Shown in pieces: positions 51,198-59,935 of a stretch of DNA of 64,000 nucleotides; within the stretch, counting starts at the first letter, position 1, and every line of letters begins with the position of its first letter. A program made the position numbers and the translations under genes. Where the stretch lies: contig CAJTLF010000002.1 in the NCBI GenBank assembly GCA_910577555.1, positions 1 through 64,000 on the forward strand, in the 5' to 3' direction. Under the pieces are notes generated by a model. That model did no database searches. It was given only the letters and a program-made list of their open reading frames with translations, and was not told where the DNA came from. Source of the DNA: an uncultured Christensenella sp. (GTDB lineage: Bacteria; Bacillota; Clostridia; Christensenellales; Borkfalkiaceae).

Positions 51198-52577
51198 TTA
51201 TAGTTCAATATTGATATTAGTGTATTGATTGCGTTCTTTTCGCAACTGTTTATGTAAAAATATTGCCATTATTGCCGCTATAATTGCCGCAATTCCATCT
51301 GCAATAGGTTGAGCGTATAGTATTCCATTCAACCCCCAAAACAACGGGAAAGTGAATATAATCGGAATAAAGCAAATACCCTGTCTGCATACACCAAGAA
51401 ATAAACCGCCTTTTGCTTTACCGAGAGCAAGGAACAATGACGAGTAAACGGTATAAAAGCCAAATACCATAATAGATATACCGTTTGCACGTAACGACTT
51501 TGCACCTGCATTTATCATATCTGCATTACCTTTTGTAAAGAGAGCAATAAGTTGCGCCGGACACGAAATCATAATTATACCCAGTACCACACAAAAAGCA
51601 GTAGATAAAATAATTGAATACTTTGTTGCCTCGTTTAATCGCTTATAATTTTTTGTTCCGTAGCTAAACCCCGCAATAGGTTGAAACCCTTTGATAAAGC
51701 CAAAAATCATTGACGTACCCAAAGCTGTTATACGAACGACAACGCCCATAGCCGCTATAATCGCATCACCATACTGTTTAGCTTGATTATTGATAAAAGT
51801 GATAGAAAGACTTGTTAATAACTGAAAAACTAACGTAGGTACACCGATTTTTAATATTTCCGTAACTATATCTTTTGAGTACTTGCATTTTTTGATACTG
51901 AATGAAAAAGTGCTTTTTTTAGAAAAAATGTAAATCAGATAGACAATAGTAGAAACGCATTGAGATATTGCCGTTGCTATCGCCGCTCCCGTTACGCCTA
52001 AATCAGCAACAGAAATAAATATCGGGTCTAAAATTGTGTTAAGTATAGCACCCGTCAATAGTGCTGCCATTGATATTTTTGCCGCTCCTTCACTTGTTAC
52101 GATATTATTCATAGTAACATTAAACACATTAAAAATTGACGAGCCAATATATATGCTACCATACATTACGGCATACGGCATAATACTGTCGGTTGCGCCC
52201 AACACTTTTAACAATGGCTTTATAAATACTACCGAAAATATTATAAATACAGCACCTACAACTAAACCACTATAAATAGCGGTACTTGCTACATTGTCGG
52301 CTTTTTCTTTGTCGCCCCGTCCTAAAAGGCGCGAGATATACGACGCCGCACCGTTACCAAACAGCAAGCCAAGCCCAACTACAAACTGACCGAGCGGAAA
52401 GGCTACTGAAATAGCCCCCGTTTGACTTTCGCCAAGTCCACCCACAAAAAATGCGTCAACAATATTGTATAGTGCATTTATCATCATTCCTAACATTGTA
52501 GGCAGTCCCATAGCAAGCAACGCTTTAACTATGGGTGTAGTTCCTAAAAGTTGCATTTTTCTTTCTTGACTTTCCAT
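51198..52577 (-). CDS. MATE family efflux transporter (AT-rich, probably acquired)
   Basis: This 459-residue MATE protein has MGLPTMLGMMINALYNIVDA FFVG-type N-terminal signature and twelve helices. Its codons are strongly A/T-ending, unlike the flanking trxB and prmA. It is divergent from a PadR regulator with two operator-like palindromes between them, a standard drug-efflux cassette in which PadR represses both genes until a ligand binds. Substrate unknown. Confidence 0.9.
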   Translation of the reverse strand: MESQERKMQLLGTTPIVKALLAMGLPTMLGMMINALYNIVDAFFVGGLGESQTGAISVAFPLGQFVVGLGLLFGNGAASYISRLLGRGDKEKADNVASTAIYSGLVVGAVFIIFSVVFIKPLLKVLGATDSIMPYAVMYGSIYIGSSIFNVFNVTMNNIVTSEGAAKISMAALLTGAILNTILDPIFISVADLGVTGAAIATAISQCVSTIVYLIYIFSKKSTFSFSIKKCKYSKDIVTEILKIGVPTLVFQLLTSLSITFINNQAKQYGDAIIAAMGVVVRITALGTSMIFGFIKGFQPIAGFSYGTKNYKRLNEATKYSIILSTAFCVVLGIIMISCPAQLIALFTKGNADMINAGAKSLRANGISIMVFGFYTVYSSLFLALGKAKGGLFLGVCRQGICFIPIIFTFPLFWGLNGILYAQPIADGIAAIIAAIMAIFLHKQLRKERNQYTNINIEL

Positions 52578-52642
52578 AAATAGCTCTTCTTGACATAATA
52601 ATTATTTTGTGTTATTATAAAGTACAGTAAAATAAATTAAAG

Positions 52643-52688
52643 TACTGTAATTTATAGTAGTTTATACAATATACTATAATTTATAGTA
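52643..52688. promoter_or_regulatory. PadR operator: two 17-bp palindromic repeats
   Basis: TACTGTAATTTATAGTA (52643-52659) and TACTATAATTTATAGTA (52672-52688) differ at one base and lie 29 bp apart, in the space between the divergent genes. TACAGTA (52623-52629) may add a third half-site. The TACT...AGTA form is the usual PadR-type site. Confidence 0.7.
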
Positions 52689-52706
52689 CTTGTCAAGGGT
52701 TTTTAT

Positions 52707-53222
52707 ATGGCAACAATAGATTTAATTGTATTAGGTATGGTAAAGCAACAACCACTGTCCGCTTACGATATTCAAAAGCAAGTCGAATACCGCAATATTT
52801 CAAAGTGGGTAAAAATCAGTACACCGTCTATTTACAAAAAAGTAATAAGTCTTGAAGAAAAAGGACTTATTAAAAGTGTAACTGTAAAAGACGGAAATAT
52901 GCCTGAAAAGGCTGTCTATTCTTTGACCGATAGTGGCAAACAAGAATTTGAAAAATTGATGATTGAAATTTCTAATGAGCCTATTCATATATTTTTGGAT
53001 TTCAACGCTGTAATAGTAAACTTGCATAGCTTACCAAAAGAAAAGCAAACGGTTTGTGTAGCGTCAATAGAAAAAAATGTTCGTCAACTTAAAAGCTATT
53101 TATCAGAAAATATGAACGCAAAAATGCAATCAAATGAAATACCTGATACGGCGAAAGCGGTTTTACAACAGCAGTTTGTATTAGTGCAAGCAATAGAAGA
53201 ATGGCTATCTTCAATTAAATAA
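52707..53222 (+). CDS. PadR family transcriptional regulator
   Basis: This 171-residue protein has the PadR winged-helix domain (about 5-85: LIVLGMVKQQPLSAYDIQKQ, ISTPSIYKKVISLEEKGLIK) and a C-terminal helical dimerisation part (PadR_C-like). The start ATG at 52707 has a weak ribosome-binding site. It very likely represses itself and the divergent MATE gene through the palindromes at 52643-52688. Confidence 0.92.
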   Translation: MATIDLIVLGMVKQQPLSAYDIQKQVEYRNISKWVKISTPSIYKKVISLEEKGLIKSVTVKDGNMPEKAVYSLTDSGKQEFEKLMIEISNEPIHIFLDFNAVIVNLHSLPKEKQTVCVASIEKNVRQLKSYLSENMNAKMQSNEIPDTAKAVLQQQFVLVQAIEEWLSSIK

Positions 53223-53231
53223 CATATTTGT

Positions 53232-53266
53232 AAAAAGCTCTCGGACAAATTGTTCGAGAGCTTTTT
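53232..53266 (+). terminator. Terminator after padR
   Basis: AAAAAGCTCTCGGA (53232-53245) pairs with TTCGAGAGCTTTTT (53253-53266), with one G.T pair. Confidence 0.9.
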
Positions 53267-53521
53267 ATTACACATAATTAAGTAAGATAAATTACCGTTT
53301 ATCTTACCGTCATTATATCACGAAAAATGGAAGAACACAACCGATTGAATTTTGCGGGAAATATAAAACATATCTATATCTCACTAGGCTACGAGTAGCC
53401 AAGTTCGTCCACGCAATATAAATATCAAAAAAGCGTGGCTTCACGCCACGCTTTAATCTCTACAACCTGCGGCTTACCGAATACTCCCTATGAAAACTGC
53501 GATAATCGTCGGCGTTTTTTC
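53267..53521. other. Non-coding gap with three hairpins
   Basis: No gene is visible. Hairpins occur at 53282-53307 (GTAAGATAAA/TTTATCTTAC), 53387-53400 (GGCTA/TAGCC) and 53430-53454 (AAAGCGTGGC, loop TTCAC, GCCACGCTTT). The last two may be the right edge of the acquired MATE/PadR cassette or remnants of a small element. Confidence 0.5.
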
Positions 53522-53550
53522 TTGCAAAGTTTTGCTGAAAATGATAAAAT
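53522..53550 (+). promoter_or_regulatory. prmA promoter, leaderless type
   Basis: TTGCAA (53522-53527), 17 nt, TAAAAT (53545-53550). The ATG is at 53557, only 6 nt beyond. Confidence 0.65.
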
Positions 53551-53556
53551 ACGGTT

Positions 53557-54498
53557 ATGAAATTCACCGAACTTACCATTCACACAACCACCGAAGGTAG
53601 CGAGCTTATCGCCGATATCGCGTGGCGGTACACCAACTACGGCGTAGCAATCTCGGACGTAAAGGACGTAATCGCGTTGCAGGAAAATAAGGTTCTGTAC
53701 TGGGACTATATGGACGAAAATCTTCTTTCCGCCCGTCAGGACGTACTCGTAAAAGCGTTTATTCCCAAGGACGAAACGCCGTCCACGCTCATAAAAATCC
53801 GCGAAGATTTAGACGAGCTTTCAAAAAACTGCAGCGGCATTCTCTCGCTCGGCTCGCTCGAAACGGCTACGCGCGAAGTGGAAGGGGACGACTGGATAGG
53901 CATCTGGAAAGCTCATTTCCGCCCCTTACATATAGGCGAAAAAATAGTCGTCTGCCCCGAGTGGATAGCGTACGATAAAAAGCCCTGCGAGCAGGTGGTA
54001 AAGTTAGACAGTAATATGGCGTTCGGCACGGGCGAACACGAAACCACTTCTATGTGCCTTAAACTTTTGCAGGAATATCTCACCCCGTCCAGCACGTGTA
54101 TAGACGTGGGTTGCGGAAGCGGTATACTCGGCATATCGGCTGTAAAGCTGGGCGCGAAATACGCGTATTTAACTGACGTGGACTTCGTCGCCGTCGAAAG
54201 TGCGAAGCACAACGCGCAGATAAACGGCGTGGAAAATAAAGTAACCGTCGCCCACGCAAACCTGCTCGACAACGCGGATATTAAGGGGGATATAATTCTC
54301 GCCAACATCACCGCGGAAATTTTATGCGGGCTTGCCCCGTCCATTCCCAAAAATCTCAACGCGGGCGGCACGCTCATTTTAAGCGGAATTATCGAAAGCC
54401 GTCTGCAAACGGTAATAGACGCTTTCTCCGCGCAAAACCTTAAACTCGAAAAAACGGTAAGGGACGGCGAATGGTTCGCGCTGTCGTTCAGATTATGA
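53557..54498 (+). CDS. prmA: Ribosomal protein L11 methyltransferase
   Basis: This 313-residue protein has an N-terminal substrate domain and a C-terminal SAM domain with MAFGTGEHETTSMCL, CIDVGCGSGILGISAVKLGA and LANITAEIL (DPPY-like acid and NIT motif typical of PrmA). It trimethylates L11. The stop overlaps the rsmE ATG (ATGA). Confidence 0.94.
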   Translation: MKFTELTIHTTTEGSELIADIAWRYTNYGVAISDVKDVIALQENKVLYWDYMDENLLSARQDVLVKAFIPKDETPSTLIKIREDLDELSKNCSGILSLGSLETATREVEGDDWIGIWKAHFRPLHIGEKIVVCPEWIAYDKKPCEQVVKLDSNMAFGTGEHETTSMCLKLLQEYLTPSSTCIDVGCGSGILGISAVKLGAKYAYLTDVDFVAVESAKHNAQINGVENKVTVAHANLLDNADIKGDIILANITAEILCGLAPSIPKNLNAGGTLILSGIIESRLQTVIDAFSAQNLKLEKTVRDGEWFALSFRL

Positions 54499-55223
54499 GT
54501 ACACCCAAAAGATTTTTCGTCCCCCATATAAACTACCCCGAACGGGAAACGGTAGTAATCGACGGCGACGAGTTCGTTCACGCAAAAACCGTTCTGCGCA
54601 TAGAGCAGGGCGCGGAAATAGTTCTTCTCGACGACAGCGGAAAGGAGTATTCCGCAATAGTCGATAAGCTGGAAAAACGCAGTTTGTCGGCGCATATCAC
54701 GGGAGCAACCGTGGGCGATAAAGAGCCGAAAACGGCTATATATCTGCTTTGCGGCGCGCTCAAGGGCGATAAAACGGAGTTCGTCGTCCAAAAGGCAACC
54801 GAACTCGGAGTAAGCAGGATAGGCGTCTTTTCTTCGGAGTTCTGTTCGGCGTTTATTAATGAGAACAAGCTCGAGCGGCTCAGAAAAGTAGCGCGCGAAG
54901 CGGCAAAGCAGTGCCTAAGGTCACGCGCACCGCAAATAGAGTATTTTTCCGATTTAAAGAGCGCGCTCTCTTCCGCGCAGGACTATGAAAACAAACTCTT
55001 CGCCTGCGAGTTTTTAAGCGATTCGTCCGCGGATATATCCCGTTTAAGCGGTTCAACCGCGCTCGTCGTCGGTAGTGAAGGCGGCTTTTCGCGCGAAGAA
55101 TACGCTCTCGCACAGAGCTTGGCGTTCAGCGGTATTACTCTCGGCAAGCGCATACTCCGCGCCGAAACTGCGGCAATTTCCGTCTGCGCCCTTGCGGCGT
55201 TCGCGTTGGGTGAGCTTAAATGA
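54495..55223 (+). CDS. rsmE: 16S rRNA m3U1498 methyltransferase
   Basis: This 242-residue SPOUT protein has KRFFVPHIN near the N-terminus, QKATELGVSRI, AAKQCLRSRAPQI, VGSEGGFSREEYALA and LGKRILRAETA, the deep-knot motifs of RsmE. ATG 54495 overlaps the prmA stop; a frame extension to 54471 lies inside prmA. It overlaps mtaB by 4 nt. Confidence 0.94.
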   Translation: MSTPKRFFVPHINYPERETVVIDGDEFVHAKTVLRIEQGAEIVLLDDSGKEYSAIVDKLEKRSLSAHITGATVGDKEPKTAIYLLCGALKGDKTEFVVQKATELGVSRIGVFSSEFCSAFINENKLERLRKVAREAAKQCLRSRAPQIEYFSDLKSALSSAQDYENKLFACEFLSDSSADISRLSGSTALVVGSEGGFSREEYALAQSLAFSGITLGKRILRAETAAISVCALAAFALGELK

Positions 55224-56434
55224 AAGCCGCCGTATTCACACTGGGCTGTAAGGTAAACGAAGTCGAAAGCTCGTGCATAGCGGCGTCGCTCGAGAGTATG
55301 GGCTTTTCCGTTACCGACGCGCTTTGCCCCGCGGATATATTCGTTTTAAACACCTGCGCGGTCACGCGCGAAGCCGAAAAAAAGAGCCGCCAGCTCATAG
55401 CCCGCGCAAGAAAATTCAATCCACGCGCACAGATTTTCGTCTGCGGTTGCGCGTCGGAAAAGGATAAAGCCGCGTTCGAACAAAAGGGCGTAACCTTCGT
55501 CACGGGCGCACGCAAAAAGGAAGAAGTAATTTCTGCGGTAGCTGAATATTACGGCTTGCCCGACTGCGGTCTCTCTCTTCCCAAGCAGACCAAGACCCGC
55601 GCGTTTATAAAAATTCAGGACGGCTGCAACAATTTCTGCTCGTACTGCGTAATCCCTTACCTTCGCGGCAGGGAACGCTCGCGCAGTATAGAAGATATTT
55701 TGAACGAAATAAATCTCACCGACAGCCCCGAAATCGTCTTAAACGGCATAAATATTTCGGCTTACGGCTACGACGGCAATACGCTCACGGACCTTATCGT
55801 TGCGTTAAAGGGCGTAAAAAAGCGGGTGCGGCTGGGTTCTTTGGAATGCAATATCATAACCGAAGAGCTGTTGTCCGCGCTTAAAAAGCTGCCCGACTTC
55901 GCCCAACAGTTCCATCTGTCGTTGCAAAGCGGCTCGAACGCAGTTTTAAAGGCAATGAACAGACACTACACCGCGCAGTCATATCTCGATAAATGCAATC
56001 TCATTTATTCGTATTTTCCCGACGCGGCTATAACTACGGATATAATCGCGGGCTATCCCGCGGAAACGGAAGAAGATTTTGCCCAAAGTCTTGAAATTAT
56101 AGAAAAAGCCCGCTTCGCCCGCGTCCACGCTTTCGCCTTTTCCCCGCGTGAAGGCACGGTCGCGTACAAGCTCAAGGATATCTCCGCCGACGTAAAATCA
56201 AGCCGCCTTCATCGTCTTTTAAGGGCGGGTGAAAGCGCGTCGTCAAGGTATATATACGGGTTAACGGGTAAACCGCTCGACTTCATAGCCGAACGGGCGG
56301 ACGGCATATATATGACGGGCTACACTGGCAATTATATAAAAATCTATCTACCCGAACGCGTTTCGGTCGGTAAAAAATACACGGTTGAAATAACGGAAAT
56401 TTTCAGGGACGGTGCGCTTGCAAAACTCGTTTAA
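55220..56434 (+). CDS. mtaB: tRNA t6A37 methylthiotransferase
   Basis: This 404-residue radical SAM enzyme has N-terminal cysteines in TLGCKVNEVES, LNTCAVTREAEKKSR and CGCASEKDK (UPF0004 domain), the radical SAM triad CNNFCSYC, and a C-terminal TRAM-like end. It converts t6A37 to ms2t6A37 in tRNA. It overlaps rsmE by 4 nt and the PrsW gene by 23 nt. Confidence 0.94.
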   Translation: MKAAVFTLGCKVNEVESSCIAASLESMGFSVTDALCPADIFVLNTCAVTREAEKKSRQLIARARKFNPRAQIFVCGCASEKDKAAFEQKGVTFVTGARKKEEVISAVAEYYGLPDCGLSLPKQTKTRAFIKIQDGCNNFCSYCVIPYLRGRERSRSIEDILNEINLTDSPEIVLNGINISAYGYDGNTLTDLIVALKGVKKRVRLGSLECNIITEELLSALKKLPDFAQQFHLSLQSGSNAVLKAMNRHYTAQSYLDKCNLIYSYFPDAAITTDIIAGYPAETEEDFAQSLEIIEKARFARVHAFAFSPREGTVAYKLKDISADVKSSRLHRLLRAGESASSRYIYGLTGKPLDFIAERADGIYMTGYTGNYIKIYLPERVSVGKKYTVEITEIFRDGALAKLV

Positions 56435-58121
56435 AAGCAAAATCAAATATTTCGTATGGGAAAGCGTCCGCCCGCGCTCTAAGCAGGAGTACGCGGAAAT
56501 TTTCCGCCGCGGTCTCGGCGCGGAGAGTAAGGATAACGGAATGTTAAAGCCCGTAAGCTCCCGTCCGTGCGTGCCGTGGCTGTGGTTGCGCGTTCTCGCG
56601 CTTCTATTCGTGCTTTTCTCGCTAACGGTACTTGCTTACCGTCTGTGCGTCGGCGCAACCGACTTAATGGCGGCGGTGGTAGTGGGCGGGCTTGCATTCA
56701 ACGCCGCAACACTCACTTTCTTTTACGAGCTGTATCCCGAAAAAAATATAAATCTCCCGCTCGTGTTTCTCGTCTCTCTCGTCTGCGGAGCGGCGGCGTG
56801 TTCGCTGTCGTCGTTCGGCTACGAATATATCTACCGCGACCCCAATATGTCAAACCCGTGGGTTTCGTTAATCTGGACGGCGTTCTGGGAAGAAACCGTC
56901 AAATCCGCCGTGGCTCTGCCCGCGCTGTATATGCTCGTTAAAAGCAAAAATCCTTACGCCTGTTTTTTAATAGGCTTCGCCGCAGGCACGGGCTATTCTC
57001 TGTTTGAAGATTTCGGCTATATCTATTCGTATTCCCGCGGCTACAATTACGAGTGGCTCACTTTAATGACGGTCGGCAGGGGTCTTTCGTGCGCGTTCTC
57101 CCACGCTCCGTGGACCGCGCTGATATGCTGGGCTTTCGGCTACTTTAAAAAGCCCTTTTTAAACTTCCGTTTCTATTGCGCCGTGCTTTCTTCCATGGTC
57201 CTGCACTACCTTGCGGACGTCCCGTTTTTCGTGGAAGAGCTGGCGTTTCTCACGGGACTTAACTGGGGTTGGCTAATCGAAGCGGTCGTCGTCGCGGCAA
57301 TAGTAACCGCACAGTATTTTGCAATTAAGTTATCCTTTAAAAGCGTAGCTGCCGTCAATACGGAAATGCCGCCAAAGCCGACCGGACCGCAAGCCGCGGG
57401 CATAGCGGCGCGCCGTAAAAGGCTGTCGCACGCGGCAAACTTAACGGCGGTGTGCGGCGCGGTTTTCGCGGCTATGCTCGTGCTCACCGGTTGCACGCTG
57501 GATATAGGTTATAAAACGGCGTACAACGAATTTGCCGACGATAAAAGCTTTATCTCGTATATGCAAAAGGGCTTGACTCTACGCACCGAATGGGAAAGGG
57601 AGTACGGCGAAGAAAACTATTCCGAACATTACGAAAACGGCGTGCTTACCCGCGCCGTACAGAAAGAAACTTCCGACGGCTACGACTACTATTATTACTA
57701 CTCGTTAAATGGCGAAAAACCCGTTTTGAACCATATCGGCGTGGCGGTGGAAGGTGTCGTCTACTATTGCAGAACCTTTACGGTATCGAACGGCGTCGTA
57801 TATATGGATTACGGCTATCCCAACTACGACGACGGCATAACTCTGCCCAAGGACGAAAACACGGAAGAAGATAAGCCGCAAACGGTAGCCCTGCCGCCGC
57901 ACGGTGCGGATACCGAAATAGATTTAAGCTATTACGCGCTCGTTGACGACCGTCCCGTTTACGATTCCAAAACGGGCAAAATAAAATATGAATGCGGCAC
58001 GGAATTCGTTGGCGCGGCGTATGCAATCGCTCTCGGCGCGCTTTTTGCGGCAACGGCGGCGGGGTGCGTCACGGCTGTAATTATATTTAAAATAAAATCG
58101 GGGAGATATAGCGATGACTGA
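56412..58121 (+). CDS. prsW: PrsW-type intramembrane protease with extracytoplasmic tail
   Basis: This 569-residue protein has eight to nine membrane helices at about 55-315 with the PrsW motifs WEETVK (E160 E161, about 159-164), FEDFGY (about 200) and conserved His residues (AFSHAPW; MVLHYLAD). After a cytoplasmic segment there is another helix ending LVLTGCTLD, where Cys361 looks like a lipobox, then a hydrophilic Tyr-rich domain (about 375-540) and a final helix. Such a tail is not part of ordinary about 220-residue PrsW, which cuts anti-sigma factors. Start GTG 56412 or TTG 56418 lies inside mtaB. Confidence 0.8.
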   Translation: MRLQNSFKSKIKYFVWESVRPRSKQEYAEIFRRGLGAESKDNGMLKPVSSRPCVPWLWLRVLALLFVLFSLTVLAYRLCVGATDLMAAVVVGGLAFNAATLTFFYELYPEKNINLPLVFLVSLVCGAAACSLSSFGYEYIYRDPNMSNPWVSLIWTAFWEETVKSAVALPALYMLVKSKNPYACFLIGFAAGTGYSLFEDFGYIYSYSRGYNYEWLTLMTVGRGLSCAFSHAPWTALICWAFGYFKKPFLNFRFYCAVLSSMVLHYLADVPFFVEELAFLTGLNWGWLIEAVVVAAIVTAQYFAIKLSFKSVAAVNTEMPPKPTGPQAAGIAARRKRLSHAANLTAVCGAVFAAMLVLTGCTLDIGYKTAYNEFADDKSFISYMQKGLTLRTEWEREYGEENYSEHYENGVLTRAVQKETSDGYDYYYYYSLNGEKPVLNHIGVAVEGVVYYCRTFTVSNGVVYMDYGYPNYDDGITLPKDENTEEDKPQTVALPPHGADTEIDLSYYALVDDRPVYDSKTGKIKYECGTEFVGAAYAIALGALFAATAAGCVTAVIIFKIKSGRYSDD

Positions 58122-58452
58122 TAAAAATTGCATTTTTTGCAGGATACTTGCGGGTGAAATTCCCGCAACAAAGATTTATGAAGACGATAAAATGCTCGTT
58201 TTCAAGGATATAGAGCCAAAGGCGGAAGTCCACCTTCTGGCAATTCCAAAAGACCATTTCAAACTGCTTTCGGAAGCAGACGAAACCCGCGCGGAAATAT
58301 TAAAGCATATGCTCTTGAAAATTCCGCAGATAGCAAAGGATAACGGATGCGGCAACGGCTACCGTCTGGTAATCAATCAGGGCGACGACGCAGGTCAGAC
58401 CGTTTTCCACCTGCATATCCATATCTTAGGCGGCGAAATTCTCCCGTGGTAA
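58114..58452 (+). CDS. HIT family protein
   Basis: This 112-residue protein has CIFCRILAGEIPATKIYEDD, HLLAIPKDHF and the catalytic VFHLHIHILGG (HxHxH). It is a histidine triad nucleotide hydrolase of Hint type. It overlaps prsW by 8 nt. It ends the operon started by prmA. Confidence 0.94.
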   Translation: MTDKNCIFCRILAGEIPATKIYEDDKMLVFKDIEPKAEVHLLAIPKDHFKLLSEADETRAEILKHMLLKIPQIAKDNGCGNGYRLVINQGDDAGQTVFHLHIHILGGEILPW

Positions 58453-58485
58453 ATTTCACGCCAAACCCAATACGCGTAAAAAAAA

Positions 58486-58516
58486 CGCCCCTGCCGCATT
58501 AAATGCGGCAGGGGCG
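58486..58516. terminator. Terminator between HIT and WYL genes
   Basis: CGCCCCTGCCGCATT (58486-58500) pairs with AATGCGGCAGGGGCG (58502-58516). The T tract lies on the minus-strand side, so it suits the WYL gene best. Confidence 0.9.
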
Positions 58517-58528
58517 GATTAATTTTAT

Positions 58529-59449
58529 TCAGGCGTTTTTTGCTATCTCTTGTGCAACCGCGCGCACGCGCTCCTTCAGCGACTGCGGGCTTAAAACCTT
58601 CACAGCCCCGCCGTAGCTTAAAATTTTGTTCACCAAAGCGTCGTCGTCGGGCAGGCTCACGGCAGCGTAAAACTTGTTCCCGCGCGGCTCAACGTTATCT
58701 ATTCCCAGCCACTCTTCGGCGTCCGCCAGCGAAGTTTTCTCTATCTCGAGCGTAACTTCAACCAGCTCTTCGTCGCCGTAAGTAAAGTCCAAATCCACGT
58801 CGTCGCGCGTAAACTCTCTCTTTACGAACTTCCCGCCCGTAAAGGTGGCGGAGCGTATCCTGCCTATTTTAAAGGTACGGAAGTCCTGTTTCGTGTGGCA
58901 GAACGCCCAAACGTACCAAACGCCCTGCTTTAAAATAAGCACGTGCGGCTCGATAACTCTTTTAGACCTCTCGCCTTCCCGCGAAACGTATTCTATCATC
59001 AGCGCGGAGCAGTCGTTCACCGCCTGTTCGCATACGCGCATCTTGTCGGCAAAGCTCTTACTTCCCGACCAGCTCCCGCCGTCAACGATAATATTCCCGC
59101 AAACGGACATTTCCCGCCGCTCGCTCTTTTTCCCGTTTTCCAGCTTTTCACGTGCGGAAATTACGTTCCCGTCGTTAATCTGCGAAGCAAGCGCGTCCAG
59201 CGCGTTCAGGGTAACGGCGTATTCTTCCTTTGTAAAATACCCCGTGGGTAAGCGGTAGGTGTCCGCAATCGTCAGCCCGCCGTATCTCCCGCGTTCAACG
59301 TCTATCGGCACGCCGCAGATAATCATCTCTTCCACGTAGCGGTACACGCTCCGCACCGAAATTTCATACCTTCTCGCAATCTCCGCGGCGGTTATTTTCC
59401 GCCGTCTTAAAAGCAAAGTAAGAATATTCAGCATTACGTTGTATTTCAA
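58529..59449 (-). CDS. HTH-WYL transcriptional regulator (YafY type)
   Basis: This 306-residue protein has an N-terminal HTH (ITAAEIARRYEISVRSVYRY, then RGRYGGLTIADTYRLPTGYF) and a central WYL domain (VIEPHVLILKQGVWYVWAFC, with FKIGRIRSATFTGGKF). It probably senses a ligand or nucleic acid and represses nearby genes. It ends at a strong terminator shared with HIT. The target is not evident. Confidence 0.9.
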   Translation of the reverse strand: MKYNVMLNILTLLLRRRKITAAEIARRYEISVRSVYRYVEEMIICGVPIDVERGRYGGLTIADTYRLPTGYFTKEEYAVTLNALDALASQINDGNVISAREKLENGKKSERREMSVCGNIIVDGGSWSGSKSFADKMRVCEQAVNDCSALMIEYVSREGERSKRVIEPHVLILKQGVWYVWAFCHTKQDFRTFKIGRIRSATFTGGKFVKREFTRDDVDLDFTYGDEELVEVTLEIEKTSLADAEEWLGIDNVEPRGNKFYAAVSLPDDDALVNKILSYGGAVKVLSPQSLKERVRAVAQEIAKNA

Positions 59450-59588
59450 GGTTATTAAAACTCCTTCGCGCTCATATTATAAACCGTTAATAAGTTTATA
59501 AATTTTTTCAACTATTTTATCATTCGTGACAATATTTGTCAAGTATTAAGTGTAAAATAGGTAGTGAAAAGAGCAAAGGAGTAATAAA

Positions 59589-59774
59589 ATGAACTTTACG
59601 GCTTATATAGAAAGACAAAAAAACATAATAAGAAGCCGCCACGAAGGCGAAACGGTTTTAATTCATAAGGGCGAAACTTACGCCGTAACCGAAAGTGAAA
59701 AGCTTTTTTACGAGCTTTCCAATTCCCGCGGCTTGAACGTGCGCGAACGCGCGGCGTACGGCAGGGCGGTATGA
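59589..59774 (+). CDS. Small hypothetical protein
   Basis: This encodes 61 residues with no known motif; it is charged and soluble in composition. An AAGGAG ribosome-binding site lies at 59576-59581. Its TGA overlaps the ATG of the next micro-gene (ATGA). It is divergent from the WYL regulator. Confidence 0.55.
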   Translation: MNFTAYIERQKNIIRSRHEGETVLIHKGETYAVTESEKLFYELSNSRGLNVRERAAYGRAV

Positions 59775-59851
59775 TTTACTTCATAAAAAAATTCGTGAAC
59801 ATAGCCGCCGCCTGCGGCGCGGTTATCTCTATAATCGTAACGCTTTTATAA
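59771..59851 (+). CDS. 26-residue transmembrane micro-protein
   Basis: ATG 59771 overlaps the previous stop and opens a 26-codon frame, with a basic start (YFIKKF) and a hydrophobic helix (IAAACGAVISIIVTLL). Translational coupling and the clean helix suggest a real membrane micro-protein. It is followed by a terminator palindrome. Confidence 0.45.
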   Translation: MIYFIKKFVNIAAACGAVISIIVTLL

Positions 59852-59887
59852 TTGCCCCGTCTTAAAAATTAAATTTTCGTAAATACA

Positions 59888-59913
59888 AAGCGCGCCGCTG
59901 CAGCGGCGCGCTT
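59888..59913. terminator. Perfect palindromic terminator
   Basis: AAGCGCGCCGCTG and its exact complement CAGCGGCGCGCTT form a 26-bp palindrome between converging genes. Confidence 0.85.
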
Positions 59914-59935
59914 ATATTTTCACGGTACAGTTATT

